Shown: positions 17,210 through 25,165 of the stretch, in pieces
Numbering within the stretch: the first letter of the stretch is position 1
How the letters are laid out: each line of letters begins with the position of its first letter
Source: DATKEG01 sp035544515
GTDB lineage: Bacteria > Acidobacteriota > Vicinamibacteria > Fen-336
Length of the DNA: 31,399 bases
Direction: 5' to 3'
Assembly: GCA_035544515.1 (NCBI GenBank)
Contig: DATKEG010000103.1
Location: 1-31,399 of the forward strand
Position numbers and translations under genes: made by a program
The notes under the pieces: model-generated
Databases searched by the model: none
The model's input: the letters and a program-made list of their open reading frames with translations, nothing else
What the model was told of the DNA's origin: nothing

Positions 17210-19023
17210 TGCACCGCGCGCGAGGCCTGGGGGCCGTGGCCGCGGCGGTCTACCTCTTCCTGTACGCGCCCCTCCTCGTGCTGGTGGCCTTCTCCTTCAA
17301 CCGCGGCCGGCTCTCCGCGAGCTGGGACGGCTTCACGCTCGACTGGTACGCGCGGCTCGCCGCCAACCCGGCCCTGCTCACCTCGCTGCGGAACACGCTG
17401 GTGGTGGCCCTGGCCACGACCGCGCTCGCGACCGTGCTCGCCACCGCGGGCGCCCTCGCCTTCCACCGGCACCGCTTCCGCCACCGCGGCGCGATGGAGG
17501 CGGCCATCGTGCTGCCCATGGTCGTGCCCGAGATCGTGCTCGCCGGCTCGCTCCTCCTGCTCTTCGCGGCCCTGGGCCTGCGCCTGGGCTTTCTCACCCT
17601 GGTGCTGGCGCACGTGGGCTTCTCCGTGTCCTACGCGGTGGTGGTCGTGCGCGCCCGCCTGGCCGGCTTCGAGCGCTCTCTCGAGGAAGCGGCCATGGAC
17701 CTCGGCGCGGGCCCCTGGCGCACCCTGCTCCACGTCACCTTTCCCGCGATCGCCCCCGGCGTGCTGGCCGCCGCGCTGCTCGTCTTCGCGCTCTCCGTGG
17801 ACGACTACGTCGTCAGCTCGTTCGTGGCGGGCGTGGGCAGCACGACACTTCCCCTTCACGTCTACTCCATGGTCAAGAGCGGCGTGTCGCCCGAGATCAA
17901 CGCCGCCTCCACCCTGCTGCTCGTGGCCACCAGCCTGCTCCTCTTCGCCGCCTGGCGCCTGGAGCAGGGCCGCCGCATCGCGACCGCGCTGCCGCCGGCC
18001 CTGGCCGGGTTGCTCCTCCTCGCCGCGCCGTTCCTGGCCGGCGGAGCGCGGCAGAGCGCGGAGCGCGAGCTGAACCTCTACATCTGGTCCGGCTACATCG
18101 CGCCGGAGACGATCCGGCGCTTCGAGGAGCGCCACGGCGCGCGCGTGAACCTGGACCTCTACGACAGCAACGAGGCCCTGCTGGCCAAGGTGCAGGCGGG
18201 CAACGCCGGTTACGACGTGCTCTGCCCGTCGAACTACGTGGTCGAGATCCTGCTCCAGCAGCGGCTCCTGCGCGCGCTGGACCATTCCGCCCTGCCCCAC
18301 CTGGTGAACATGGACCCGCGCTTCCTGGACCGGCCCTTCGATCCGGGCAACCGCTACTCCGTGCCGTACGTCTGGGGCACGGCCGGGATCGGCTACCGCC
18401 GCAGCAAGGCCGGCCGCGTGGATTCGTGGGCCGCCATGTGGGACCCGCGCTTCAAGGGCCGCATCCTCATGCTCGACGACGCGCGCGAGTCGCTCGGCGC
18501 CGCGCTCAAGTGGAAGGGCTACAGCCTGAACACGGTCGAGCGCGCGCCGCTCCTCCTCGCCCAGCGCCTGCTCATCGAGCAGAAGCCGCTCGTGCGCACC
18601 TACAACACCTCCAATTACGAGGACATCCTGCTCTCGGGCGACGTGTGGCTGGCCCAGGGCTGGAGCGGCCAGTTCGCCAAGGCCATGGACCAGGACGCCG
18701 ACATCGACTACGTGATTCCGCGCGAAGGCACGAGCCTGTTCCTCGACAACCTGGTGATCCCGGCCGACGCGCCCCACCCCGAGCTGGCCCACGCCTTCCT
18801 GGACTACGTGATGGAGCCCGCGGTGGCGGCGGAGATCTGCGCGACCATGCGCTACTCCACCCCGAACCACGCGGCGGTGGCGCTCCTGCCCGAACACGTA
18901 CGGCGGAACCCGGCCACCTTCCCCCCCGCGGACGCGCTGGCCCGCGCGGAGCTGATCCTGGACATCGGCGAGGCCACCGTGGTGTACGACCGGCTGTGGA
19001 CGGAGGTCAAGGCCGCCCGCTGA
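17209..19023 (+). CDS. potCD: fused polyamine permease and substrate-binding protein (PotC-PotD)
   Basis: One uninterrupted 604-residue frame. Residues 1-250 are a PotC-type permease with six helices and the EAA loop EEAAMDLGAGPWRTLLHVTFPAI (159-181). A short basic cytoplasmic link (EQGRRIA) precedes a seventh hydrophobic segment (about 259-276) that looks like a former PotD signal peptide. Residues about 286-604 are a PotD/PotF-type binding protein: ELNLYIWSGYIAPE, YDVLCPSNYVVE, MLDDARESLGAALKWKGYS, QGWSGQF (W485) and FLDNLVIP (D513). The acidic and aromatic polyamine-binding positions are largely kept, but the position of E. coli PotD W255 appears to be F511. Ligand preference is open. Fusion tethers the receptor outside the membrane next to the pore. 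No separate potD exists in the window. Confidence 0.93.
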   Translation: MHRARGLGAVAAAVYLFLYAPLLVLVAFSFNRGRLSASWDGFTLDWYARLAANPALLTSLRNTLVVALATTALATVLATAGALAFHRHRFRHRGAMEAAIVLPMVVPEIVLAGSLLLLFAALGLRLGFLTLVLAHVGFSVSYAVVVVRARLAGFERSLEEAAMDLGAGPWRTLLHVTFPAIAPGVLAAALLVFALSVDDYVVSSFVAGVGSTTLPLHVYSMVKSGVSPEINAASTLLLVATSLLLFAAWRLEQGRRIATALPPALAGLLLLAAPFLAGGARQSAERELNLYIWSGYIAPETIRRFEERHGARVNLDLYDSNEALLAKVQAGNAGYDVLCPSNYVVEILLQQRLLRALDHSALPHLVNMDPRFLDRPFDPGNRYSVPYVWGTAGIGYRRSKAGRVDSWAAMWDPRFKGRILMLDDARESLGAALKWKGYSLNTVERAPLLLAQRLLIEQKPLVRTYNTSNYEDILLSGDVWLAQGWSGQFAKAMDQDADIDYVIPREGTSLFLDNLVIPADAPHPELAHAFLDYVMEPAVAAEICATMRYSTPNHAAVALLPEHVRRNPATFPPADALARAELILDIGEATVVYDRLWTEVKAAR

Positions 19024-19045
19024 TCGATGGGCCCCGGGGGATCGA

Positions 19046-20386
19046 CTAGCTCCCGCTGACCGTCATCTTGCGGACGCGCAGCGTGGGCGAGGCGGCAGAG
19101 CCCCGGAACACGAGGTCGTTGCCCACCGCGTCCACGTCGAGGAGCATCTGCTTCAGGTTGCCCGCGATCGTGACCTCGTGCACGGGGTGGACGATCCGCC
19201 CGCCCTCGATCCACTGGCCCACCGCGCCCTGCGAATAGTCGCCGGAGACGAGGTCGATGCCGAAGCCGATGAGGTCGGTGACGAGGAGGCCTCGCTCCAC
19301 CTCGGCCACGATCCGGTCGGGCGGCGTAGCACCCGGCTCGAAGAAGAGGTTGCCGGCGCCGACCGTGGGTCCGCCTCCGATGCCGCGCCGCGCGCTGCCC
19401 GTCGGCCGCGCGCCGATCCGGCGCGCGGAGTACGAGTCGCACAGGTAGTGACGCAGGACGCCCTTCTCGAGCGGCACGTTGCGGCGCGTGGGCAGGCCCT
19501 CGCCGTCGAACGGGCGCGAGCCGAGCCCCCGGTACCGCCGTCCCTCGTCCACGAGCGTGAGCAGGGGCGAGGCGACCTGCTCGCCGACGCGGTCCTTCAG
19601 GAACGTGGCGTTGCGGAAGACCGCGTAGCCGGACAGGGCGCGGAAGACCGTCCCCATGATCTCGGCCGCGGTCTCCGGGTCGAAGACCACGGGCACCTCG
19701 GCGGTCGGTACCTTGCGCGCGCCCAGGCGCCGCAGCGTGCGCTCGGCCGCCACGCGGCCCACCTCCTCGGGCTCCCGCAGATCACCCAGCCCGCGGCCCG
19801 CGCTGTACCAGTGGTCGCGCTGCATCTGCCCATCGCGCTCGGCCACGGGCACGACGGAGAAGGAGACGGAGGACGAGCGGTAGGTGCCCATGAAGCCGAG
19901 CGTGTTGGCCAGCAGTGCGGAGTCCTCGCTCGAGCTCCAGGACGCGCCCTGCGAGTTCGTGATCTCGGGCGACGCGGCCAGGGCCGCCGCCTCGGCGCGC
20001 CGCGCCCGCTCGATGCGTTCCCCCGTCGGCAGCAGGCCCGGCGTGGGATCGAAGAGGCCCAGGTCCACGTCCTCGGCCGGCACCATCTCGTCGGGCAGCC
20101 CGGCCGCCGGGTCCTCGCCGGTGACGCGGGCCATGGCCACCGTGTCCTGCACGAGGTCGCCCAGCGCCGAGGGCGAGAAGTCGGACGTGTAGCTGCTCGC
20201 CGTGCGCTTGCCCACGAACACGCGCAACCCGAGCGCCTTGCTGCCCGCCTCCTCGAGCGTCTCCACCTCGCCCTTGCGCACGGTCACGGAGAAGTCGGTG
20301 CCTTCGCCGATCAGGATGTCGGCGGCGTCGGCGCCCCGGGCGCGCGCGCGGGCCAGCAGGTCGGCGGCCAGGTCGCGGTAGTCCAT
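19046..20386 (-). CDS. pmbA: PmbA/TldE, regulatory-like subunit of the TldD/TldE metalloprotease
   Basis: 446 residues, the usual PmbA (TldE) length. The family pattern is visible: N-terminal VTVRKGEVETLEEAGSKALGLRVFVGKR, the middle VPVVFDPETAAEIMG and the C-terminal GPTVGAGNLFFEPG with GFGIDLVSGDYSQGAVGQWIEGG. It lacks the HExxxH zinc motif, as expected for the partner of TldD. In E. coli the TldD/TldE pair trims the microcin B17 leader and degrades small unfolded peptides. The gene starts 8 nt after the sodium symporter, so the two should be co-transcribed. The tldD partner lies about 3.3 kb away on the same strand, with other genes in between. Confidence 0.94.
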   Translation of the reverse strand: MDYRDLAADLLARARARGADAADILIGEGTDFSVTVRKGEVETLEEAGSKALGLRVFVGKRTASSYTSDFSPSALGDLVQDTVAMARVTGEDPAAGLPDEMVPAEDVDLGLFDPTPGLLPTGERIERARRAEAAALAASPEITNSQGASWSSSEDSALLANTLGFMGTYRSSSVSFSVVPVAERDGQMQRDHWYSAGRGLGDLREPEEVGRVAAERTLRRLGARKVPTAEVPVVFDPETAAEIMGTVFRALSGYAVFRNATFLKDRVGEQVASPLLTLVDEGRRYRGLGSRPFDGEGLPTRRNVPLEKGVLRHYLCDSYSARRIGARPTGSARRGIGGGPTVGAGNLFFEPGATPPDRIVAEVERGLLVTDLIGFGIDLVSGDYSQGAVGQWIEGGRIVHPVHEVTIAGNLKQMLLDVDAVGNDLVFRGSAASPTLRVRKMTVSGS

Positions 20387-20394
20387 GGGGAGTC

Positions 20395-21930
20395 TCAGGC
20401 CGAGGGGGCTTCAGGGGGGCGCGACGCAACGCCCCCCTGCTCGTCGAAGAAGGGGCGCCACCGGGCTTCGGGTGACGGGGCGGTGAGCAGGCTGACCACG
20501 ACCAGGCAGAAGATCGACGACAGCACCGCCGGGTAGATCATGTATTCGGTGACGTCGCCCGTGAACCCCCAGCGCGTGCCCAGCCAGGCCGTGAGCGGCG
20601 ACTGGAACACGGTGATGAGCGTGGTGACCAGCATGCCCGTGGCGATCGACGCGGTGCCACCGGCGGGTGTCACCCGCTTCCAGAGGAACGCGGCCAGGAG
20701 CGCCGGCGTGAGCCCCGCGCCGACCATGGTGTAGGCGGCGAACGCCATCTGCAGGATGGACGTGAACTGCGTGGCCAGCAGGTAGGCGGTCACGCCGACG
20801 ACCACGATCATCGCCCGCTGGAAGAGCACGACCTGTCTCTGGCTGGCGGAGGGATGCAGGAAGCGCTGGTAGATGTCCCGGGCCAGGTTCGTGGACGGGC
20901 TCATCAGGAACGTGTTCGCGGTGGAGAAGATGATCGCCATGCCCGCGCCGAGCAGGATGCAGCCCGCGACCACGGGCAGGTCGTGCCGAGCCAGGTACAG
21001 GATGATGGTCTCGGTCGCGGGAACGTCCAGGGCGCCGTCCGCTCCGCGGAAGGGTGCCAGGTTCCAGTACTTGCCCGCGCCCACCACCGCCAGGAGCGCG
21101 AGCGAGGTCTCGATCACCACCACCCCGACCACCATTCCCAGCACCGCGCGCCGCGCGGCGTGCTCGTCCTTGGCCGACATGAACTTCTGGTACATCCCCC
21201 CTTCGCCCAGGAGCAGGAAGAAGGTGGGGAAGAAGACGCCGAAGGCCCAGACCGGGCCGTGCTGGCCGAAGACGGCGAAGTGCGTCGCGGGCACGGTGGC
21301 CGCGACCTGGTCGAAGCCCCCCACCGCCTGCAGCGCCAGGGGCAGGCCGACGAGCACGCCCAGGACCATGAGCGTGCCGTTGAACAGGTCCACGGACACG
21401 ATCGAGACCATGCCCGCCAGCAGCGTGAACACGATGACCAGGGCACAGGCGATCAGCCGGCCCGTCTCGACCGGGATCTCGGGCATGAAGCCCAGGTCCT
21501 GCGTGGCCAGGTTCAGCAGCCGTCCCGCCCCCCGGTACTGGTAGCCCACGATCGCGGTGTAGGCGATCGTGATGGTGAGGCTGCCCAGCACGCGCGCGAG
21601 CGGCGTGTATCGCTTCTCCAGGATGTCCGCCACCGTGTACTGCGCGATCCTGCGCACGCGGTGGGCGAGGAAGTACACCATCACGATGCCCACCCAGGCG
21701 CCCGCGCTCATCCACAGGTCCCCGATGCCTTCGCGGAAGGCCAGGCCGGCGCCGCCGAAGAGGCTGCCCGACCCGATCCAGGTGCAGACCAGGGTGCCCA
21801 CCAGGTACCAGGTGGACACGGTGCGGCCCGCCACCATGAAGTCGTCCTGCGTCTTCGTGGACCGGCTCTTCCAGATCCCGACCCCGAGCAGCGCGGCCAC
21901 GTAGGCGACGATGGTGACGAAGAAGAGCAT
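20395..21930 (-). CDS. sodium:solute symporter (SSS family)
   Basis: 511 residues with about 13 predicted membrane helices, as is usual for SSS (PutP/SglT-like) transporters. The N-terminal part SRSTKTQDDFMVAGRTVSTW followed by CTWIGSGSLFGGAGLAF is a strong family signature. GAGMAIIFSTANTFLMSPSTNLARDIYQRF (about residue 345) covers the region of the sodium-binding helix. The solute (amino acid, carboxylate, sugar) is not evident. ATG at 21930 is chosen because the first helix starts there. The longer in-frame extension upstream is antisense to the phosphatase gene. A TATTGT box lies 9 nt upstream, back-to-back with the promoter box of the divergent gene. pmbA follows after 8 nt. Confidence 0.93.
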   Translation of the reverse strand: MLFFVTIVAYVAALLGVGIWKSRSTKTQDDFMVAGRTVSTWYLVGTLVCTWIGSGSLFGGAGLAFREGIGDLWMSAGAWVGIVMVYFLAHRVRRIAQYTVADILEKRYTPLARVLGSLTITIAYTAIVGYQYRGAGRLLNLATQDLGFMPEIPVETGRLIACALVIVFTLLAGMVSIVSVDLFNGTLMVLGVLVGLPLALQAVGGFDQVAATVPATHFAVFGQHGPVWAFGVFFPTFFLLLGEGGMYQKFMSAKDEHAARRAVLGMVVGVVVIETSLALLAVVGAGKYWNLAPFRGADGALDVPATETIILYLARHDLPVVAGCILLGAGMAIIFSTANTFLMSPSTNLARDIYQRFLHPSASQRQVVLFQRAMIVVVGVTAYLLATQFTSILQMAFAAYTMVGAGLTPALLAAFLWKRVTPAGGTASIATGMLVTTLITVFQSPLTAWLGTRWGFTGDVTEYMIYPAVLSSIFCLVVVSLLTAPSPEARWRPFFDEQGGVASRPPEAPSA

Positions 21931-21938
21931 GCGCGCCC

Positions 21939-21944
21939 TACAAT
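21939..21944 (+). promoter_or_regulatory. -10 box shared by divergent genes
   Basis: TACAAT (5 of 6) points toward the phosphatase-like gene at 22001. The opposite strand reads TATTGT (21940-21945), 9 nt before the symporter ATG. The -35 elements are poor on both strands. The 70-bp divergent gap makes overlapping promoters likely. Confidence 0.3.
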
Positions 21945-22000
21945 ACCCCAGCGTCCGTGGTCCCGCGACGGCGCCGCGCAGCGAGGGGGAACCGCACGGC

Positions 22001-23707
22001 ATGAAGAAGAAGACCGTCACCTGGCTCCTGCCGGTGGCGCTGGTCGCGCTGGGCCTCTCCGCTCGTGTCCTGGCCCAGGGCGCCTGGAACGCCCTCATCG
22101 GTTACCAGACGCCCTTCGGGCTGCACGTGCCGGAGGCGCGGCCCGCGCCGCCGCTCGTCGAGCAGGTGGTGATCGTCCTGGTGGACGGTCTCGCCTATCA
22201 CGCCTCGCGCGCCATGCCGTTCCTCAACGAGCTGCGAACGAGAGGCGCGGACCTGGAATGCCGTATCGGGCTGCCCTCGCTCTCCCTGCCCGGCCGCTCG
22301 GTGCTGATGACGGGAGCGTGGCAGGAGGTGCACGGGCAGGCCACGAACTTCAACCCGCGCCCGCTGCCCGTGGAGCACCTCTTCCTGACCGCCAAGCGGC
22401 GAGGGCTGGGCACGGCGCTGGCCGCCGGCTCCGACCCGCAGACGCTCTTCTCCCCGTACCTGGACGAGCGGGTCGTGTACCCGCGCCTGCACAGGGAGGA
22501 GAGCGTCAGCCTGGACCGGCTCGCCGCCGAGCTGCTGTGGATGGGGGAGACGACGCGGGCCTTGCTGCGCGACAAGCGTCCTCACCTGTTCCTGATGGAC
22601 TACACGATCGCCGACGAGGCGGGACACGGCTGGGGCGCCGCCTCGGAGCAGTACCGCGCCGCCGCGGGCGCGGTGGACGGCGAGATCGGGAAGCTGGCCG
22701 GCGAGATCGACCTCGGCCGCGCCGTGCTCGTCGTCACCTCGGACCACGGTCACACGGCGAGCGGCGGCCACGGCGGTCCCGAGGAGGACGTGACCAGGGT
22801 GCCGCTGGTGATGGTAGGCGGACCCGTGCGGGCCGGCACGCACGGGGAGTGCGAGCAGGTCGACGTGGCTCCCACGATCGCCGCGCTGCTGGGCGTGGCC
22901 GTCCCGGCCTCGAACCAGGGCCGGCCGCTGCTCGACTTCCTGGCCATCGCACCCGACGCGCGGGAGGCCATCCTCCAGGCCGTGTACGAGCAACGCTCCC
23001 GTTTCGTGGCGCACTACGTCGCGCGCTTGAACGGGAGGACGGCGGCGGGCGGGGACCCCGCCCCCGCCCCCGCCGCCGGGCCACCCGACGCCGGCCTGCG
23101 CGGCCTCGCGCGCGAGGCCGAGGAGGCCAAGCGGGAGCGCATGTCCCAGGAGGCGCGGCGGCGGCTGCTCGTCCTCATGGCGGTCGTGGCCCTGATCGCG
23201 GGAGCGGGCTTCGGGCTGCGCGCGGCCGGCGTCGCTCCCCCCGGCGGCTTCGCGCTCGCGGTCCTGGCCGGCACCGGCGCCGCGGTCTTCTACTTCCTCC
23301 TGTTCCGGGCGGCCGGGCTCCAGTACTCGTTCAGCGCCGTCAACCGGGACGAGGCGCTGGACCGCTTCTTCCTCACCAACATGGTCCTGGCCGTGGCCGC
23401 GTGCGCGCTGGCCACGGCCCTGGCCGCGGGGTGGCTTGCGCGCCGGCTGGGCCGGGTGCCTCTCCTGGACCTGGCGCGCCTGTCGTTCCTCGTGACGGCC
23501 GTCTTCTGCGCCCTGCTCGTCCTGAAGATGGCGGTGGTGTATTGGCGCCACGGGATCTTCCTGCGCTGGCAGATGCCGGACCAGTTCTGGGCCTTCGGCT
23601 TCTACCTCGACACGCTGGCCGTGGTGGCCCTCGGGCTCGCCGCGCCCCTCCTGCCGCTGGCCGGCTGGGCAGGGGCGGCCCTCGGACGCCCGCTGCGGAG
23701 GCCCTGA
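22001..23707 (+). CDS. membrane-bound alkaline-phosphatase-superfamily protein (phosphodiesterase/phosphoethanolamine-transferase-like)
   Basis: 568 residues. An N-terminal hydrophobic signal anchor (about 5-26) is followed by an alkaline-phosphatase-superfamily catalytic domain. Metal and active-site elements are VLVDGL (D62), SLSLPGRSVLMTG with S95 in the usual Thr/Ser nucleophile position, FLMDYTIADEAGHG (D200, H209) and TSDHGHTASGGHGG (D248, H249, H257). The C-terminal third (about 385-565) carries some five membrane helices. Type I phosphodiesterases, phosphoglycerate mutase-like enzymes and lipid-head-group transferases share this core, so the substrate remains open. The ATG at 22001 follows GAGGGGGA. 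The gene stands alone between divergent symporter and convergent tldD genes. Confidence 0.82.
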   Translation: MKKKTVTWLLPVALVALGLSARVLAQGAWNALIGYQTPFGLHVPEARPAPPLVEQVVIVLVDGLAYHASRAMPFLNELRTRGADLECRIGLPSLSLPGRSVLMTGAWQEVHGQATNFNPRPLPVEHLFLTAKRRGLGTALAAGSDPQTLFSPYLDERVVYPRLHREESVSLDRLAAELLWMGETTRALLRDKRPHLFLMDYTIADEAGHGWGAASEQYRAAAGAVDGEIGKLAGEIDLGRAVLVVTSDHGHTASGGHGGPEEDVTRVPLVMVGGPVRAGTHGECEQVDVAPTIAALLGVAVPASNQGRPLLDFLAIAPDAREAILQAVYEQRSRFVAHYVARLNGRTAAGGDPAPAPAAGPPDAGLRGLAREAEEAKRERMSQEARRRLLVLMAVVALIAGAGFGLRAAGVAPPGGFALAVLAGTGAAVFYFLLFRAAGLQYSFSAVNRDEALDRFFLTNMVLAVAACALATALAAGWLARRLGRVPLLDLARLSFLVTAVFCALLVLKMAVVYWRHGIFLRWQMPDQFWAFGFYLDTLAVVALGLAAPLLPLAGWAGAALGRPLRRP

Positions 23708-23720
23708 CGCGTGCCCCGCT

Positions 23721-25139
23721 TCACTGCCGCGTGCCGCCGACCGTGATCTCGGAGACGAGCACGGTGGGCAGGCCGACGCCCACGGGGACGTGCTGCCCGG
23801 CCTTCGAGCACACGCCCACGCCTTCGTCGAGCTGCAGGTCGTGGCCGATGCGGGTGACCTTGGTCAGGATGTCCGGCCCGTTCCCGATCAGCGTGGCGCC
23901 GACCACCGGCGGGCCGACCTGGCCGCCCTCGATCAGGTAGGCCTCGGTGGCGGAGAAGACGAACTTGCCGCTCGTGATGTCCACCTGCCCGCCGCCGAAG
24001 TGCTTCGCGTAGAGGCCGCGGGGCACGGAACGGATGATGTCCGCGGGGTCGTCCCCTCCCGCGAGCATGAAGGTGTTCGTCATGCGCGGGATGGGGATGG
24101 AGCCGTAGCCCTGGCGCCGCCCGTTGCCGGTGGCCGGCATCCGCATGAGGCCGCTGTTGAGACGGTCCTGCAAGTAGCCGCGGAGGATGCCGTCCTCGAT
24201 GAGCACGGTGCGGCGCGGCACGTTGCCCTCGTCGTCCACGTTGAGGCTGCCGCGGCGGTCGGGCAGCGAGCCGTCGTCCACCACGGTCACGCCCGGCGCG
24301 GCCACGCGCTGGCCGATGCGGCCGGAGAAGGCCGACGTGCCCTTGCGGTTGAAGTCGCCCTCCAGCCCGTGGCCGACCGCCTCGTGGAGCAGGATGCCCG
24401 GCCAGCCCGGGCCGAGCACGACGGGCATGCTGCCCGCCGGCGCCGCCACGGCCCCGAGCAGCGTCACGGCCATGCGTCCGGCCTCGCGCGCGAAGTGCTC
24501 GGGCGGCTTCGCGTCGAAGAACTCGGGGCCCAGCCGCCCGCCGCCGCCCGCGGAGCCCTCGCGCCGCACGCCCTTGTCCTCGGCGATGACGGACACGCGG
24601 ATGGAGAACAGGGGCTGCACGTCCTCCACGAGCACGCCCGCGGAATTGGCGATGCGCACGTGGCGCGTCTCGTCCGCGAGCGTGGCCACCACCCTCTGCA
24701 CGCGCGGGTCGTAGCCCCGCGCCGCCCGGTCCGCGCGCTCCACGAGCGCGATGCGCGCGGCGAGGTCGAGCGCGCCCATGGCCGCGCCCCCGTAACGCCG
24801 CTCGACGGGGGCGGGGCTCACCGACGTGGGCGGCACCGTGCGCGGATCGGAGGCGATGTGCGCGGCCGTCCGCGCCGCGCGGCTCATGGCCTCCCAGGAC
24901 AGGTCGTCCGTGTACGCGTAACCGGTGCGCTCGCCGGAGACCACGCGCACGCCGAGTCCACAGGTCACGCCCTGGGACGCCGTGCGTATGAGGCGGTCCT
25001 CCAGCAGCAGCGACGACGTCCGCTCGTGCTCGAAGTAGAGGTCGGCGAAGTCGCCGCCGCGCGAGAGCGCCAGCGAGAGGAGCCGCTCCATCTCCGCCAC
25101 GGGCACGTCCGCGGGCGTCCTCGCCCTGTCGTCGGTCAT
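23721..25139 (-). CDS. tldD: TldD metalloprotease
   Basis: 472 residues, catalytic subunit of the TldD/TldE protease. The zinc motif HExxxH is at 252-257 (LLHEAVGHGLEGD), preceded by PVVLGPGWPGI. The N-terminal LEDRLIRTASQGVTCGLGVRVVSGERTGYAYTDD and the C-terminal FSATEAYLIEGGQVGPPV are typical of the family. The ATG at 25139 is family-consistent and has a -10-like TAAGAT 6 nt upstream but no Shine-Dalgarno, so it may be leaderless. It could also be read from the diguanylate cyclase gene, which ends 26 nt upstream on the same strand. No peptide-precursor (RiPP) gene is visible nearby. Confidence 0.95.
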   Translation of the reverse strand: MTDDRARTPADVPVAEMERLLSLALSRGGDFADLYFEHERTSSLLLEDRLIRTASQGVTCGLGVRVVSGERTGYAYTDDLSWEAMSRAARTAAHIASDPRTVPPTSVSPAPVERRYGGAAMGALDLAARIALVERADRAARGYDPRVQRVVATLADETRHVRIANSAGVLVEDVQPLFSIRVSVIAEDKGVRREGSAGGGGRLGPEFFDAKPPEHFAREAGRMAVTLLGAVAAPAGSMPVVLGPGWPGILLHEAVGHGLEGDFNRKGTSAFSGRIGQRVAAPGVTVVDDGSLPDRRGSLNVDDEGNVPRRTVLIEDGILRGYLQDRLNSGLMRMPATGNGRRQGYGSIPIPRMTNTFMLAGGDDPADIIRSVPRGLYAKHFGGGQVDITSGKFVFSATEAYLIEGGQVGPPVVGATLIGNGPDILTKVTRIGHDLQLDEGVGVCSKAGQHVPVGVGLPTVLVSEITVGGTRQ

Positions 25140-25145
25140 CCGTCC

Positions 25146-25151
25146 ATCTTA
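25146..25151 (-). promoter_or_regulatory. -10 box candidate for tldD
   Basis: Minus-strand TAAGAT (4 of 6) ends 6 nt before the tldD ATG. There is no convincing -35. Confidence 0.22.
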
Positions 25152-25165
25152 CCGGCCGCCCCGGC

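Noticed and set aside
19024..19045. Palindromic sequence TCGAT...ATCGA between the convergent potCD and pmbA genes
   Set aside because: It could be a bidirectional terminator, but the inner part does not form a clean hairpin and there is no T tract on either strand.
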